DNA of 64,000 nucleotides from Siderastrea siderea (GCA_964030785.1 OZ034978.1:11467953-11531952); one strand, 5' to 3'. Shown: positions 36,110-49,735, counted from the stretch's first letter. Numbers and translations are program-made. The notes: a model not told the origin generated them from the letters alone.

Positions 36110-38940
36110 CAGTGCCACTGCGTTCAGCTCGCGGAGGTTGGTTAACGTTGCAGTGTTCATGTTAATTTTTTTTTAAAGTACAAGATTGACTCAGCAAAAT
36201 CCTATCTGACCTTACTGAATTTCCTCTCATTTCTGTGCAACTGGTAACAAGCTTAGTCGCGCCTTCAAGATACAGTTGTACATTTAGACATAGAGAAAGG
36301 TTGGTGTTCTTTTTTTCTGCTGTGATATTCATCAGTGTGAGCCTGAAGTCAGCCTAATCATGTATCTTGTTTTTACCACTGACCGACCTAGCCGGTTCCT
36401 TTTGACATTGGTTCTCTGTAAAATGCGGGAGCGGCCAAATAAAAACCTCTATGGGGTTTACAGCCTTTCTTCTAGCACGAATTCAAGGGCTCTTCAAGGT
36501 TTATTCTGAACACAAAGTTAATGTAGTTTGTTCCAGTTTCTCAAGGACAAACTAAATATCATGAGACGGTGTTCTTTTGGCACAAACTTAAGCAAAAATG
36601 AAGTAAAACAAAAGCAACGGGAGTGAGCCCGAAAAATGGAAAAGTTGTTCTGGTTCCTGTTCTCGCCCAACGGTGCGCATGGTCGAACGTTGCGCATGCC
36701 CGAGAACAAACTTTGGGAAAAGGGCCCTTAGTTGAAAGGAAAAAACTTACTTTCCATATTGCAATCAATTTGGTTTTAGCAGATTTCGTGGTAAGTGACA
36801 AGCAGAAAATGTCATTTGCTGCTTGAAAAGTGATCCGTGAGCTACTAGTGAGTTTTCAAAATTAACAGCCTTAACTGATGGTACCGTTGGGTCCTTGAAG
36901 GCGGAAAGATTTCTGATCACTTTCCGCCTGGAATCGTCCAACTTTAAAACTAAGACGTTGACGTCTATATTGACAAGTCAATTGGAAAAAAAAATTACTC
37001 CATGTTTATTATGTTTTGAGGCTGTTTTTAATATTTTCTTTTTATTTCATTGTATTTTATTATTCTTCGGTCAAAATTTCATTCATTCGTTTATTCATTC
37101 ATTCATCAGAAAAGGAAACTAATAAAAAAAAGACAACAACAACAACAAAAAAAAAAAAACGAAAAATATGGGGAGAAATTACTCGGCTCCCAGGCCAGAT
37201 GGAGAGTAATTCCTAGGTCGCACGCCCTCATCTACACCCGGGGAGAGGTTATTCAACCCCCAAGCCATATTAGAACAACCCCTATAAAGTGTGGACTCGA
37301 ACCTACGACCCTTCGCTCCGGTGTCGCGCGCCTTTCACCACTCGACCACCTCCGCTGTTGTTAGTATAGTGGGAAAAATGGTAGGTGTCAATTGTTTTTG
37401 AAAATTTGATGCACTCATTGAGAGTGCGTACTAGGTTAATTCAGTTTAAATGGGCCGAAATACAACAGAGCACTCTCCTACGAAGTTGGAAACTTAGACG
37501 CAGTTGACACATTGCCTTTTTTCAAAATATAGAGGGATTCCAGGGGTGTTTTTTATTCCAAAAAGTGGGAGCTATCAAAAACATCCCACAAGCCTTCAAA
37601 GTCGACAAACAAGAAAACGGCAATGGCTTACTGGCAGTTTGGAAAAATCACCCTGCTCGGTGCCGGAACGGTTAGCCCGCGGACTGCCAAGCTAAAGGAC
37701 GTTTGCAAAACCACTGCGTTCAGCTCGCGGAGGTTGGTTAACGTTGCAGTGTTGATGTTAAGACATCAAAATGTTAAAGTACAAGACTGACTTAACAAAA
37801 TCCTATCTGACCTGGCTAAGTTACCTCTCGTTTCTGCGCAACTGTTAACAAGCTTACTCGCTCCTTTAAGATACAGTTGTACATTTCGACAAAGAGAAAG
37901 GTTGGTGTTCTTTTTTTTCTGGTGTGATGTTCATCAGTCAGAGCCTGAAGTCAGCCTAATCATGTATCTTGTTTTTACCACTGACCGACCTAGCCGGTTC
38001 CTTTTGACATTGGTTCTCTGTAAAATGCGGGAGCGGCCAAATAAAAACCTCTATGGGGTTTACAGCCTTTCTTCTAGCACGAATTCAAGGGCTTTTCAAG
38101 GTTTATTCTGAACACAAAATTAATGTAGTTTGTTCCAGTTTCTCAAGGACAAACTAAATATCATGAGACGGTGTTCTTTGGCACAAACTTAAGCAAAAAT
38201 GAAGTAAAACAAAAGCAACGGGAGTGAGCACGAAAAATGGAAAAGTTGTTCTGGTTCCTGTTCTTGTCGCTCAAAAACTATCTCAAAATTTCGAACGTTG
38301 CGCATGCCCGAGAACAAACTTTGGGAAAAGGGCCCTTAGTTGAAAGGAAAAAACTTACTTTCCATATTGCAATCAAAATGAGAGTGCGTACTAGGTTAAT
38401 TCAGTTTAAATGGGCCGAAATACAACAGAGCACTCTCCTACGAAGTTGGAAACTTAGACGCAGTTGACACATTGCCTTTTTTCAAAATATAGAGGGATTC
38501 CAGGGGTGTTTTTTATTCCAAAAAGTGGGAGCTATCAAAAACATCCCACAAGCCTTCAAAGTCGACAAACAAGAAAACGGCTATGGCTTACTGGCAGTTT
38601 GGAAAAATCACCCTGCTCGGTGCCGGAACGGTTAGCCCGCGGGCTGCCAAGCTAAAGGACGTTTGCAAAGCCACTGCGTTCAGCTCGCGGAGGTTGGTTA
38701 ACGTTGCAGTGTTGATGTTAAGACATCAAAATGTTAAAGTACAAGACTGACTTAACAAAATCCTATCTGACCTGGCTAAATTACCTCTCGTTTCTGAGCA
38801 ACTGTTAACAAGCTTACTCGCTACTTTAAGATATAGTTGTACATTTAGACATAGATAAAGGTTGGTGTTCTTTTTTTTTTCTGGTGTGATATTCATCAGT
38901 CAGAGCGTGAAGTCATTTTAATCATCAATGATAGAAGTCG
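36110..38940 (+). repeat. Tandem array of ~960-bp units, partly broken up
   Basis: A unit runs 37421-38380, and 38381-38900 repeats its first half almost exactly (offset 960; for example AGAGTGCGTACTAGGTTAAT at 37421 and 38381). An older partial unit lies at 36110-36765 (offset about 1,600 to 37710-38375) and is separated from the others by 36766-37420, which contains a SINE. No unit encodes a convincing protein; a 63-codon frame is duplicated only because the DNA is. Confidence 0.8.
37070..37355 (-). mobile_element. tRNA-derived SINE (class II tRNA-like head)
   Basis: On the minus strand from 37355: GCGGAGGTGGTCGAGTGG (box A, complement of 37338-37348) and GGTTCGAGTCC (box B, complement of 37293-37303), a Ser/Leu-type tRNA head. 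A unique body follows, then at the low-coordinate end an A-rich/T-rich stretch and a TGAATGAATGAA tail (complement of 37080-37107). The box A, box B, body and simple-repeat tail order is typical of SINEs. It is inserted between units of the 960-bp array. Confidence 0.65.
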
Positions 38941-38957
38941 TTTAGCAGTAAACTTCG

Positions 38958-39828
38958 ATGAACAACGAAAGATTGCCATCAGAAAAAAAACATCTGCGCG
39001 ATTTTCCTGGTAGAAAGGAGCAGGCAGCCAAGTTTGGTTTTGGGACGTATGAGCTAAAGCCCTATCGCTTGGCGAAGAGCAGCGGTAAGACTGAAAACTA
39101 CGCGATCATTACACAAGGTCAATGGGAGCTGGAGTTTCCGAACCTTACTGACGAAGAAAGAAACAGCGAACTCAACGGTACGATGTTTTATATTACTTTT
39201 TCCGTGTTCTACAAAAAAACGTAGTGGCTATTGGCACGGTAACCGTACGTCGACTTGTATTTGTTATTCATTGAATTTCTATGTGATTACTGATTCTTGT
39301 CAATCCAAAATATTCCATATACCTTTAGAAGAATTAAGCGATTCTAGGTCATTCTAGTGAGCGCTGTTTATTTATAGGGTCTGTAAAAGGAGGTATATTT
39401 CATGTATCATAGTTTAGATGTTAAGTTAGTCAATGAATAACCAGTAAGCACAGAGATGAAACTATACAAATGAGCCAAACTGACAAAAGCGAATGGCAGA
39501 AGTAATCACTTAATCAGTATTTTCTCGTCTTTTTCAAGTTTGCCGTTTGCCTTTTCAACGCGTCGAGGGATTTGGTGGTCGTGAGCAACTTCTTTTAGTT
39601 TCTGAAGTTTACAACCTCGAACCATGGGTCTTTGTTCCCCTTGACCAGCGGTCGGGAAACGAGCGACCCTGGAAAGTTCTGATTGAAAGTCCGAAAATAT
39701 CGGACTTCCAGTTGAATTGCAGATGCCTACAACTTCGGACACATTTGTTGGAACACTTTCCCTCTCCGCCCCCCAATGTTGATAACAATGACTTGCTACA
39801 TGACCAAAATTGGTTCACTCAAGATTGA
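38958..39828 (+). CDS. Small two-exon protein, unidentified (169 aa), second exon partly transposon-like
   Basis: Exon 1 is 38958-39177 (MNNERLPSEKKHLRDFPGRK start) and ends one base into a codon at a GTACGA donor. Exon 2 is 39539-39828 after TTTTTCAAG and reads in frame to TGA (tail DQNWFTQD). No domain, signal peptide or membrane segment recognised. Exon 2 contains, at about 39638-39667, DNA very similar to the core of the 71-bp TIR of the element at 52370-57223. Exon 1 starts just beyond the last tandem unit. Either a young lineage-specific gene or an over-prediction. Confidence 0.4.
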
Positions 39829-40507
39829 GGGGAGGGAAAGCCGCAGATTCAGGCAGGTGAATTGTGACATTGAGAGAAGTGTTCCAACACAATGTGAACG
39901 GGGTTGTAGCTTTCAAAAACGTGACGCAAAGAACTTCTTGGTGTTTTACTTCCGGCCATTTTTATTGTTTCCAAAACAATCAAAATCGATCCTACAACGG
40001 AACTTTTGAGAGTCGCTCGTTTCGTCAAGCTTGCATAGTCAGGAACGAAGACTCGAAGTACGAGATTGTTGAAGTATAAGACTAAATATTTATATATCAG
40101 GAGAGCTGCCACCTTTCACGAGGGAAAGTTTGAGATACCTCGAAGTAGCCAGTGAGTGTGAAGCTAATTACTAAAGGAAAGGGTTCAAAGGAAGATGGCT
40201 TAGAGCTCTTCATCGGTGAGAAACAGTATGCGTTAAATCTCCAAAACAGGTCGGAGTCACTGGAAAGTGAACGGAAATCATCGAATGCTACTCGACACTG
40301 TTCGGCTATAATAAGATGGACAACGTTGCTAAGATACAATACAGCAAAAGCAAATGAGAAGGGGAAGTTAACTGAGATCTGTCAAAGTTAACCGTTAGCT
40401 GAGAAATGACTCAAATTTTAACTGATAACTGAGAATCGAGCACCCCCATGCAGACCTTCCTACATTGCCACAAAGGTTGCAAGCGAATCTACTATTTCTA
40501 TTTCACA
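39829..40507. other. Intergenic region before the satellite
   Basis: Short open frames only. CATGCAGACCT near 40448 recurs inverted at about 40756 (AGGTCTGCAT) on the far side of the first satellite block. Confidence 0.4.
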
Positions 40508-43500
40508 AACAACGCTAATAACCACTTCTAAACTGCCCCTTTTAACCTCGCTAATAATCATTTCTAAACTGCCTCTTTTTAACCACGCTAATAACCACTT
40601 CTAAACTGCCTCTTTTTAACCACGCTAATAACTACTTCTGAACTACGCCTTTTTAACTTCGCTAATAACCACTTCTAAACTGCCCCTTTTTAACCACGCT
40701 AATGATCACCCTAAAGTGCCCTTTTAAGTCTTTTCTCAGTGACAGGTCTGCATTTGACTGAGCTCTGTATACTGGGCCCCAACACCACAGTAACCGACAG
40801 AAACAATCGTGTGGGATAATTTGGCTATGTGCAAAAGACATAGCCGCTATTTATTAACCAAAAACTCAACAGTTTAATCTAATCAGTTCGTAATCCGTTT
40901 TACCCAGTAAAGGTGAGGGCCAACTATCGCAGAAACTACAAAAAGTAATTAAAACAACAAAACATGCGGCAGAGGCATGGGGAGGAGGCGGGAAGAAAGT
41001 CACGTGAAAGCTTGATGTTGCTCGTCTCAAGACAAAGAACCATATAACTGATCATGATTGCCAAATATTCGACTCCTTATACGGTGCAGAAGGGGGGGAG
41101 GGTGCAATAATTGACCCCCTTATTTACCATTGCATGATAGAGTTATAAGGACATTAAGGTAGCAACAAGGAAACGACATAAATATTTTATTTCCGAGCAA
41201 ATAATTCATTTTTTGCCACGTTGCCCTAAACTGCCTTTTTTTAACCAAGCTAGTAACCTCTTCTAAACTGCCCCTGTTTAACCAAGCTAATAACCACCCT
41301 AAACTGCCCCTTTCTATTCACGCTAATAACCACTTTTAAACTGCCCTTTTTTCACCACGCTCATAACCACTTCTAAACTGTCCCTTTTAACCACGCTAAT
41401 AACCACCCTAAACTGCCCCTTCTTAACAACATTATATTAATAACCACTTCTAACCTGCCCCTTTTTAACAACGCTAATAAATACCTCTAAACGGCTCCTT
41501 TTTAACCACGCAAGTAACCACTTCTCAACTGCCCCTGTTTAACCACGCTAATAACCACTTCTAAACTGCGACTGTTTAACCACGCTAATAATCACCCTAA
41601 ACTGCCCCCTTTTTAACCATACTAATAACCACTTCTAAAGTGCCCCTTTTTTGCCTCGCTAATAACCACTCCTAAACTGTGCCTGTTTAACCATGCTAAT
41701 AACTTCTTCTATACTTCCCCTTTTTAACAACGCTATTAACCACTTGCACACTGACCCCTTTTAAACACAATAATAACCACTTCTAAACTGCCCCTTTTTA
41801 GCCTCGCTAGTAACCACTCCTAAACTGCGCCTGTTTAACCATGCTAATAACCACTTCTAAACTGCTCCTTTTTAACAGCGCTAATAACCACTTTTTAACG
41901 GCGTTTTTTTAACCGCGCTAATAACCACTGCTAAACTGCCCCTTTTTCACCACGCTAATAACCACTTCTAAACTGCCTCTTTTAACCACGCTTATAACCA
42001 CCCTAAACTGCCCCTTTCTATTCACGCTAATAACCACTTCTAACACTTCTAAACTGCCCTTTTTTCACCACACTAATAACCACTTCTAAGCTGCCCCTGT
42101 TTAACCACGCTAATAAATACTTCTAAACGGCTCCTTCTTAACCACGCTAATAACCACTTCTAAACTGCCCCTGTATAACCACGCTAATAACCACTTCTAA
42201 ACTGCCCCTTTTTAATCACGCTAATAACCATTTCTAAACTGCGCTTTTTTAACCATGACCAGTTGTAAACTACCCCTTTTTAGCCACGATAACAACATCT
42301 TCTAAACTGCCCCTTTTCAAGCACGTTAATAACCACTTCTAAACTCCTTCTTTTTAACCACGCTAATAACCACTTCTAAACTGCAATTTTTTAACCACGC
42401 TAATAACCACTTTTAAACTGCCCCTTTTTAATCACGCTAATAAACACTCCTAAGCTGCGCCTTTTTAACCACGCTAATAACCAGTTCTGAACTACCCCTT
42501 TTTAGCCACGCTAATAAACACTTCTAAACTGCTCCTTTTTAACCACGCCAATAACCACTTCTCAACTGAAATTTTTTAACCACCCTTATCACTACTTTTA
42601 AACTGACCCTTTTTAATCACGCTAATAACCACTCCTAAACTGCGCCTTTTTAAGGGCGCTAAAAACCCCCTTAACTACCCTTTCTTAACCACGCTAATAG
42701 CCACTTCTAAACTCTCCTTTTTAACCACGCTAATAACCACCCTAACCTGCTCCTGTTTAACCATGCTAATAACCACGCTAAACTGCACCTTTTTAACCAC
42801 GCTAATAATTACTTCCCAACTGCCCCTTTTAAAGGACGCTAATAACCTCCCTAAACTGCCTCTTTTTAACCACGCTAATAGCCATTTCTAAACTGTCCCT
42901 TTTTATCCGCGCTAATAACCACCCTAAACTGCTCTTGTTAGCCACGCTAATAACCACTTCTAAACGGCTTCTTTTTAACCACGCTAATAACCACCCTAAA
43001 GTGCTCCTTTTTAACCACTCCAAAAACCACTTAAAAACTGCTCCTTTTTAACGACGCTAATAACCAGTTTTAAACTGCAGTTGTTTCCTACGCTTATAAC
43101 CACTTCTAAACTGCCCCTTTTTAGCAACGCTAATAACCACTTCTAAACTGCCTCTTTTTTACCACGCAAATAACCACTTCTAAACTGCGCCTGTCACGCT
43201 AATAAGCACCCTAAACTGCCTCTCTCTTTTAAACTGGCCCTTATTAATCACCCTAATAACCACTTCTAAAGGGCTCCTTCTTAACCACGCCAATAACCAC
43301 CCTAAACTGCTTCTTTTAAACCACGCTAATAACCGCCCTAAACTGTCCCTTTTTAACCACGCTAATAACCACTTCTAATGTGCTTATTATTAACCACCCT
43401 AATAACCACTTCTAAACGGCTCCATTTTAACCACGCCAATAACCACCCTAAACTGCTTCTTTTAAACCGCACTAATAACCGCCCTAAACTGCCCATTTTA

Positions 43501-44753
43501 ACCACCCTAATAACCACTGACCTCTAAAGTGCCCCTTTGTAACCACACCAATAACCCCCTCTAAACTGCGCCTGTTTAACTAAGGTAATAACCACCCTAA
43601 ACTGCCCTTTTTTAACCACGCTAATAACCTCTTCTTAACTGCCTCTTTTTAACCACGCTAGTAACCACTTTTAAACTGCCCCTTTTTAATCACGCTAATA
43701 ACCACTTCTAAAGTTCCCCTTTTTTAATCACGCTAATAACCACCCTAAACTGCTCCTTTTTAGCGACTCACATAACCACTTATAAACTGCCCCTTTTACC
43801 CATCCAAATCTGCCCCTTTTTAACCACGCTAATAACCACTCTAAACTGCTCTTGTTAACCACGCTAATAACCACTCCTAAAGTTAACCGTTTTAATCACG
43901 CTAACAACCACCCTAAACTGCTCCTTTTTAACCACGCTGACAACCACCCTCAACTGCCCCTTTTTAACCAGGCTAATAACTACTTCTTAACTGAGCCTTT
44001 TTAACCACGCTTATAACAACCCTAAACTGCTCCTTTTTAACCACTCAAATAACCACTTATAAACTACCCCTTTTAACCATCCTAAACTGCTCTTTCTTGA
44101 CCTCCCTAATAACCACTTCTAAAGGGCTCCTTTTTAACCACGCCAACAACCACCCTAAATTACTTCTTTTAAACCGCGCTAATAACTGCCCTAAACTGCC
44201 CCTTTTTAATCACCCTAATAACCACTTCTAACTGCTTCTTACTAACCACCCTAATAACCACTTCTAAGCGGTTCCATTTTAACCACGCCAATAACCACCC
44301 TAAACTGCTTCTTTTTAACCACACTAATAACCGCCCTTAACTGCCCCTTTTAACCACCCTAATAACCAATGACCTCTAAACTGCCCCTTTGTAACCACGT
44401 TCATAACCACCTCTAAACTGCACCTGTTTAACCACGCTTATAACCACTTCTCAACTGCGCCTTTTTAACTAAGGTAATAACCAGCCTAAACGGCGCCTTT
44501 TTAACCACGCTAATAACCTCTTCTAAACTGCCTCTTTTTACCCACGCTAATAACCACTTTTTAGCTGCCCCTAATCAACCACACTTATAACAACACCTTT
44601 AACTGCTCCTTTTTAACCACGCTAATAACCACTTCTAAACTGCTCCTTTTTAACCACGCTATTAACCTCTTCCAAACTGCCCCTTTTTAAGGACGCTAAT
44701 AACTTCCCTAAATCTTAACCACGCTAATAGCCACTTCTAAACTCTCCCTTTTT
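40508..44753. repeat. 36/37-bp satellite array, left blocks
   Basis: Monomer of the type TTAACCACGCTAATAACC followed by ACTTCTAAACTGCCCCTTTT, 37 bp, with a 36-bp variant carrying ACCCTAAACTG. Blocks are 40508-40731 and 41214-44753, separated by an unrelated 0.5-kb segment. Monomers differ by scattered substitutions, mainly in the CCCC/CTCC and T-run portion. Confidence 0.95.
40732..41213. other. Non-satellite segment inside the array
   Basis: About 480 bp without the monomer. It contains a G-run (GAAGGGGGGGAGGG near 41090), no gene and no clear terminal repeats. May be an insertion or a remnant of the flank before array expansion. Confidence 0.5.
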
Positions 44754-45561
44754 AAGGTGGCCGAACACAGTTTTCTTGTACCTATGCGTTATTTATCGTT
44801 ATTTTCAAACCACTGGCATGCAGTCGGGCAGCCAAAATTGGCAAGGTGCAAATTCAACTAAAGAAGATTGTATTTTGATATGTTTTATTGGTCTAGGTAC
44901 TGTTACCATGGCAACACAGCTGGTAGTAAACCAGCATGAAATAATGGGTTTGATTTAAATTCAGAAAATCCAGTCGTTAGATTTTTTCCATCATTTGTCT
45001 CTAGAAAACTCAGAAAAATACTGGCTATTGACACTGGTCTCGTGAAATTTTGACAGAGAGACTTTCTGTTATTTTGTGTTTTGCATTTTAACGTTTTCTG
45101 AACATGTCCTCTGTCAGATTTCAATTTTTGTTTGCACACAAGCTAAACGTGTTCCGAACTATTATTCTACCAAATTTCATGAAATTCTGACGAGCGGTTC
45201 CGTAGAAATCAGTGCATTTCCACTAAATCGTGCAGTCACAATTTTCTGGTTAACTGCGCATGCGCTGCATTTGAAAGGACTCTCGATCTTTCTCGATCCG
45301 TACAAACAATCCCAGAAAGGCAAGGTATTTTCCAAGAGTATTACCTTTAATACATTGAAAAACAAACGTTTTTGACACATAACAAACTGTTTGATTGTTA
45401 AGACGGAAAAAGCACTTGCACAATCTTCACTGAACAAAATGAAATGATCGCTTTACAGGCGCCAACAGGCGCCATGTTTGTTTTTCTCAAAGCCTTGTGC
45501 GCGCTTCATCACGTCAGCAGTACAAATCGTAGACCACGCGCAAACTGTGTTCAGACACCTT
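44754..45561. mobile_element. 808-bp TIR element inserted in the satellite
   Basis: AAGGTGGCCGAACACAGTTT at the left is mirrored by AACTGTGTTCAGACACCTT at the right. TA (or TTA) flanks both ends, as for a TA-duplicating transposon. The interior is unrelated to the satellite and has only short open frames, so it is non-autonomous. Monomers resume directly on both sides. Confidence 0.75.
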
Positions 45562-48500
45562 ACCCTCGCTAGTAACCACCATAAACTACTCCTGTTTAAC
45601 CATGCTAATAACCACCCTAAACTGTGCTTTTTTAACCACCCTAATACCCACTTCTAAACTGCCCCTTTTAAAGGACGTTAATAACCTCCCTAAACTGCCC
45701 CTTTTTAACCACGCTAATAGCCACTTCTAAACTGTCCCTTTTTATCCGCGCTAACAACCACCCTAAACTGTTCTTGTTAACCACGCTAATAACCACTTTT
45801 AAAGTTCCCCTTTTTAACCACGCTAATAACCACCCTAAACTGCTCCTTTTTAACCACGCTAATAACCACCCTAAACTGCTCTTGTTAACCACGCTAATAA
45901 CCACTGCTAAAGGTCCCCTGTTTAATTACGCTAATAACCAGCCTAAACTGCTCCTTTTTAACCACTCAAATAACCACTTTTAAACTGCCCCTTTTTAACC
46001 ACGCTAATAACCACTTCTAATCTGTCCCTTTTTAACCACGCTAATAACCACTTCTAAACTGCCCCTTTTTAACCACGCTAATAACCACTTCTAAACTGCC
46101 TCTTTTTAACCACCTAAATAACCACTTCTAAATGCCCTTTTTAACCACGCTAATAGGCACCCTAAACTGCCTTTTTTTAATCACCCTGATAACCACCCTA
46201 AACTGCTACTTTTTAACCACGCTAATAACCACTCCTAAACTGCCCTTTTAATAACGCTAATAACCACTTCTAAAGGGCTCCTTTTTAACCACTCTAATAA
46301 CCACACTAAACTGCTCCTTTTTAACCACAATAATAACCACCCTAAACCGCCCCTTTTTAACCACGCAAATAACCACTTTTTAACTGTCCCGTTTTAACCA
46401 CGCTAATAACCACCCTAAACTGCCCCTTTTTAACCACGCTTATAACCACTTCTAAACTGCCCCTTTTTAACAACGCTAATGACCACTTCTAAACTGCCTC
46501 TTTTTTACCACGCAAATAACAACTTCTAAACTGCACCTGTTTACTCACCCAAATAACCCTTTTTAACTACGCTTATAACCACTTCTCAACTGCCCCTTTT
46601 TAACCACGCTAATAACCACTCCTAAACTGCCCTTTTAATAACGCTAATAACCACTTCTAAAGGGCTCCTTTTTAACCACTCTAATAACCACACTAAACTG
46701 CTCCTTTTTAACCACAATAATAACCACCCTAAACCGCCCCTTTTTAACCACGCAAATAACCACTTTTTAACTGTCCCGTTTTAACCACGCTAATAACCAC
46801 CCTAAACTGCCCCTTTTTAACCACGCTTATAACCACTTCTAAACTGCCCCTTTTTAACAACGCTAATGACCACTTCTAAACTGCCTCTTTTTTACCACGC
46901 AAATAACAACTTCTAAACTGCACCTGTTTACTCACCCAAATAACCCTTTTTAACTACCCTTTAACCACTTCTCAACTGCACCTGTTTAACTAAGGTAATA
47001 ACCCCTCTAAACGGCGCCTTTTTAACCACGCTAATAACCACTTCTAACCTGCATGCTCCTTTTTAACCACGCTAATAACCACTTCTAAACTGCAATTTTT
47101 TAACCACCGTTGTAACCACTTTTAAACTGCCCCCTTTTAATCACGCTAATAACCACACCTAAACTGCGCCTTTTTAACCACGCTAATAACCACTTCCAAA
47201 CTGCCCCTTTTTGAGGACGCTAATAACCTCCCTAAACTGCCCCTTCATAACCACGCTAATAGCAACTTCTAAAGTCTCCCTTTTTAATCTCGCTAATAAG
47301 CACCCTAAAGTGCTCCTTTCTAACCACGCTAATAACCACCCTAATCTGCTCCTGTTTAATCATGCTAATAACCACCCTAAACTGCGCCTTTTTAACCACG
47401 CTAATAACCACTTCTAAACTGCCCCTTTGTAACCATGGAAATAACCACTTCTAAACAGCCTCTTTTTTACCACGCAAACAACAACTTCTAAACTGTACTT
47501 GTTTAATCACGCTAATAAGCACCCTAAACTGCCTCTCTTTACCTACCCAAATAACCTCATTAACCACTTCTAAACGGCTTCTTTTTAACCACGCTAATAA
47601 CCACCCTAATCTGCTTCTTTTTAACCACGCTAATAACAACCCTAAGCTGCTCCTTTTAACCACTCAAATAACCACTTCTACAAATTGCCCCCTTTTAACC
47701 ACGCTAAAAACCAGTTCTAAACTGCCCCTTTTTAACCACACAAATAACCAGTTCTAAACTGCCCCTTTTTAACCACGCTAATAGCCACTTCTAATTGCCC
47801 CTTTTTAACAACGCTAATAGCCACTTCTAAACTGCCCCTGTTTAATCACACAAATAACCACAATTAAACTACCCCTTTCTTACCACGTTGCCCTAAACTG
47901 CTCGTTTTTAACCACGCTAATAACCACTTCTAAACTGCCCCTTTTTAACCACGCTAATAACCACTTCTAATCTGCCCCTTCTTAACCACCTAAACAGCCA
48001 CTTCTAATCTGCCCTTTTTTAACCACGCTAATAACCACTTCTAATCTGCCCCTTTTTAACCACGCTAATAACCACTTCTAAACTGCCCCTTTTTAACCAC
48101 GCTAATAACCACTTTTAATCTGCCCCTTTTTAACCACGCTAATAACCACTTCTAAACTGCCTCTTTTTAACCACCTAAATAACCACTTCTAAATCCCTTT
48201 TTAACCACGCTAATAGGCACCCTAAACTGCCTTTTTTTAATCACGCTAATAACCACCCTAAACTGCTACTTTTTAACCACGCCAATAACCACTCCTAAAC
48301 TGCCCTTTTAATAACGCTAATAACCACTTCCAAAGGGCTCCTTTTTAACCACTCTAATAACCACACTAAACTGCTCCTTTTTAATCACAATAATAACCAC
48401 CCTAAACTGCCCCTTTTTAACCACGCAAATAACCACGTTTTAACTGTCCCGTTTTAACCACGCTAATAACCACCCTAAACTGCCCCTTTTTAACCACGCT

Positions 48501-49735
48501 AATAACCATCCTAAACTGCGCCTTTTTAACCACGCTAATATCCACTTTTAAACAACGTTTTTTTAAGCACACTAATAACCTCTTCCTATCTGCCCCGTTT
48601 TAACTACGCTAATAACCACCCTAAAGTGCTCCTTTTAACCACGCTAATAACCACCTCTAAACTGCCCCTTTTTAACCACGCTACTAACCACTTCTAAATT
48701 GCCCCTTTTTAGCTGCGTTAAGAACCACTTCCTAACTGGCCCTTTTTAACCGCGCTAATGACGACTTCTTAAATGCCCCTTTTAACAACGCTAATAACCA
48801 CTTCTAAACCGCCTCTTTTTAACCACGCTAATAACCACCCTAAACTGTTTCTTTTTAACCACCCTAAAAACCACATCTAGACTTATCCTTTTTATCCACG
48901 CTAATATTCACCATTAACTGGGCTTGTTTAACCACGCTTATAACCACTTCTTAGCTGCGCGCTTTTACCACGTTTATAACCACTTCTAAACTGCCCCTTT
49001 TTAACCACGCTAATGACCACCGTAAACTGCTCCTTTTTAACCACGCTAATAACCACCCTAAACTGTTCTTTTTTAACCACGCTAATAACCACCCAAAACT
49101 GCCCCTTTTAACCACGCTAATAACCACCCTAAACTGCTCCTTTTTAACCACGCTAATAACCACCCTAAACTGCCCCTTTTTAACCACGCTAATGACCACC
49201 GTAAACTGCTCCTTTTTAACCACGCTAATGACCACCGTAAACTGCTCCTTTTTAACCACGCTAATGACCACCGTAAACTGCTCCTTTTTTAACCACTCTA
49301 AAACCACACTAAACTGCTCCTTTTTAATCACAATAATAACCACCCTAAACTGCCCCTGTTTAACCACGCATATAACCACTTCTTAGCTGCGCGCTTTTAC
49401 CACGTTAATAACCACTTCTAAACTGCCCCTTTTTAACCAAGCTAATGACCACCGTAAACTGCTCCTTTTTAACCACACTAATAACCACTTCTAAACGGCT
49501 CCTTTTTAACGACGCTAATAACCGCTGCGCCTTTTTAACCACGCTAATAAGCACGCTAAACTGCTCCTTTTTAACCACCTTAACAATTAAACGGCCCCTT
49601 TTAATGACGCTAATAACCACGCTAAGCTGTCCCCCTTTCAACTGCGCTAATAACCACACTAAACTACAGCACCTTTTTACAACGCTAATAACCACTTCTA
49701 AACTGCTCCTTTCTAACCACGGTATCAACCAAACA
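45562..49735. repeat. 36/37-bp satellite array, right block, with higher-order duplications
   Basis: Same monomer as the left blocks. Internal higher-order copies: about 46241-46560 recurs at 46628-46950 (offset 387) and 46095-46480 recurs at about 48155-48540 (offset near 2,060). Monomers with AATGACCACCGTAAACTGC recur at 49011-49275 and 49445. Where 36-bp monomers run together the minus strand stays open (48951-49379, 142 codons of a 12-residue repeat). Confidence 0.95.

Noticed and set aside
37504..37695. 63-codon frame repeated at 38464-38655
   Set aside because: Repeated because the 960-bp DNA unit is repeated; no domain, and unit differences do not favour protein conservation that I can see.
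48951..49379. 142-codon minus-strand frame with a 12-residue repeat
   Set aside because: It exists only because 36-bp satellite monomers happen to be multiples of three; no start context, no conservation between monomers at protein level.
40508..49735. CRISPR-like array of short regular repeats
   Set aside because: There are no unique spacers: repeats adjoin each other head to tail with a 36-37-bp period, and the setting is a eukaryotic genome. It is a satellite.
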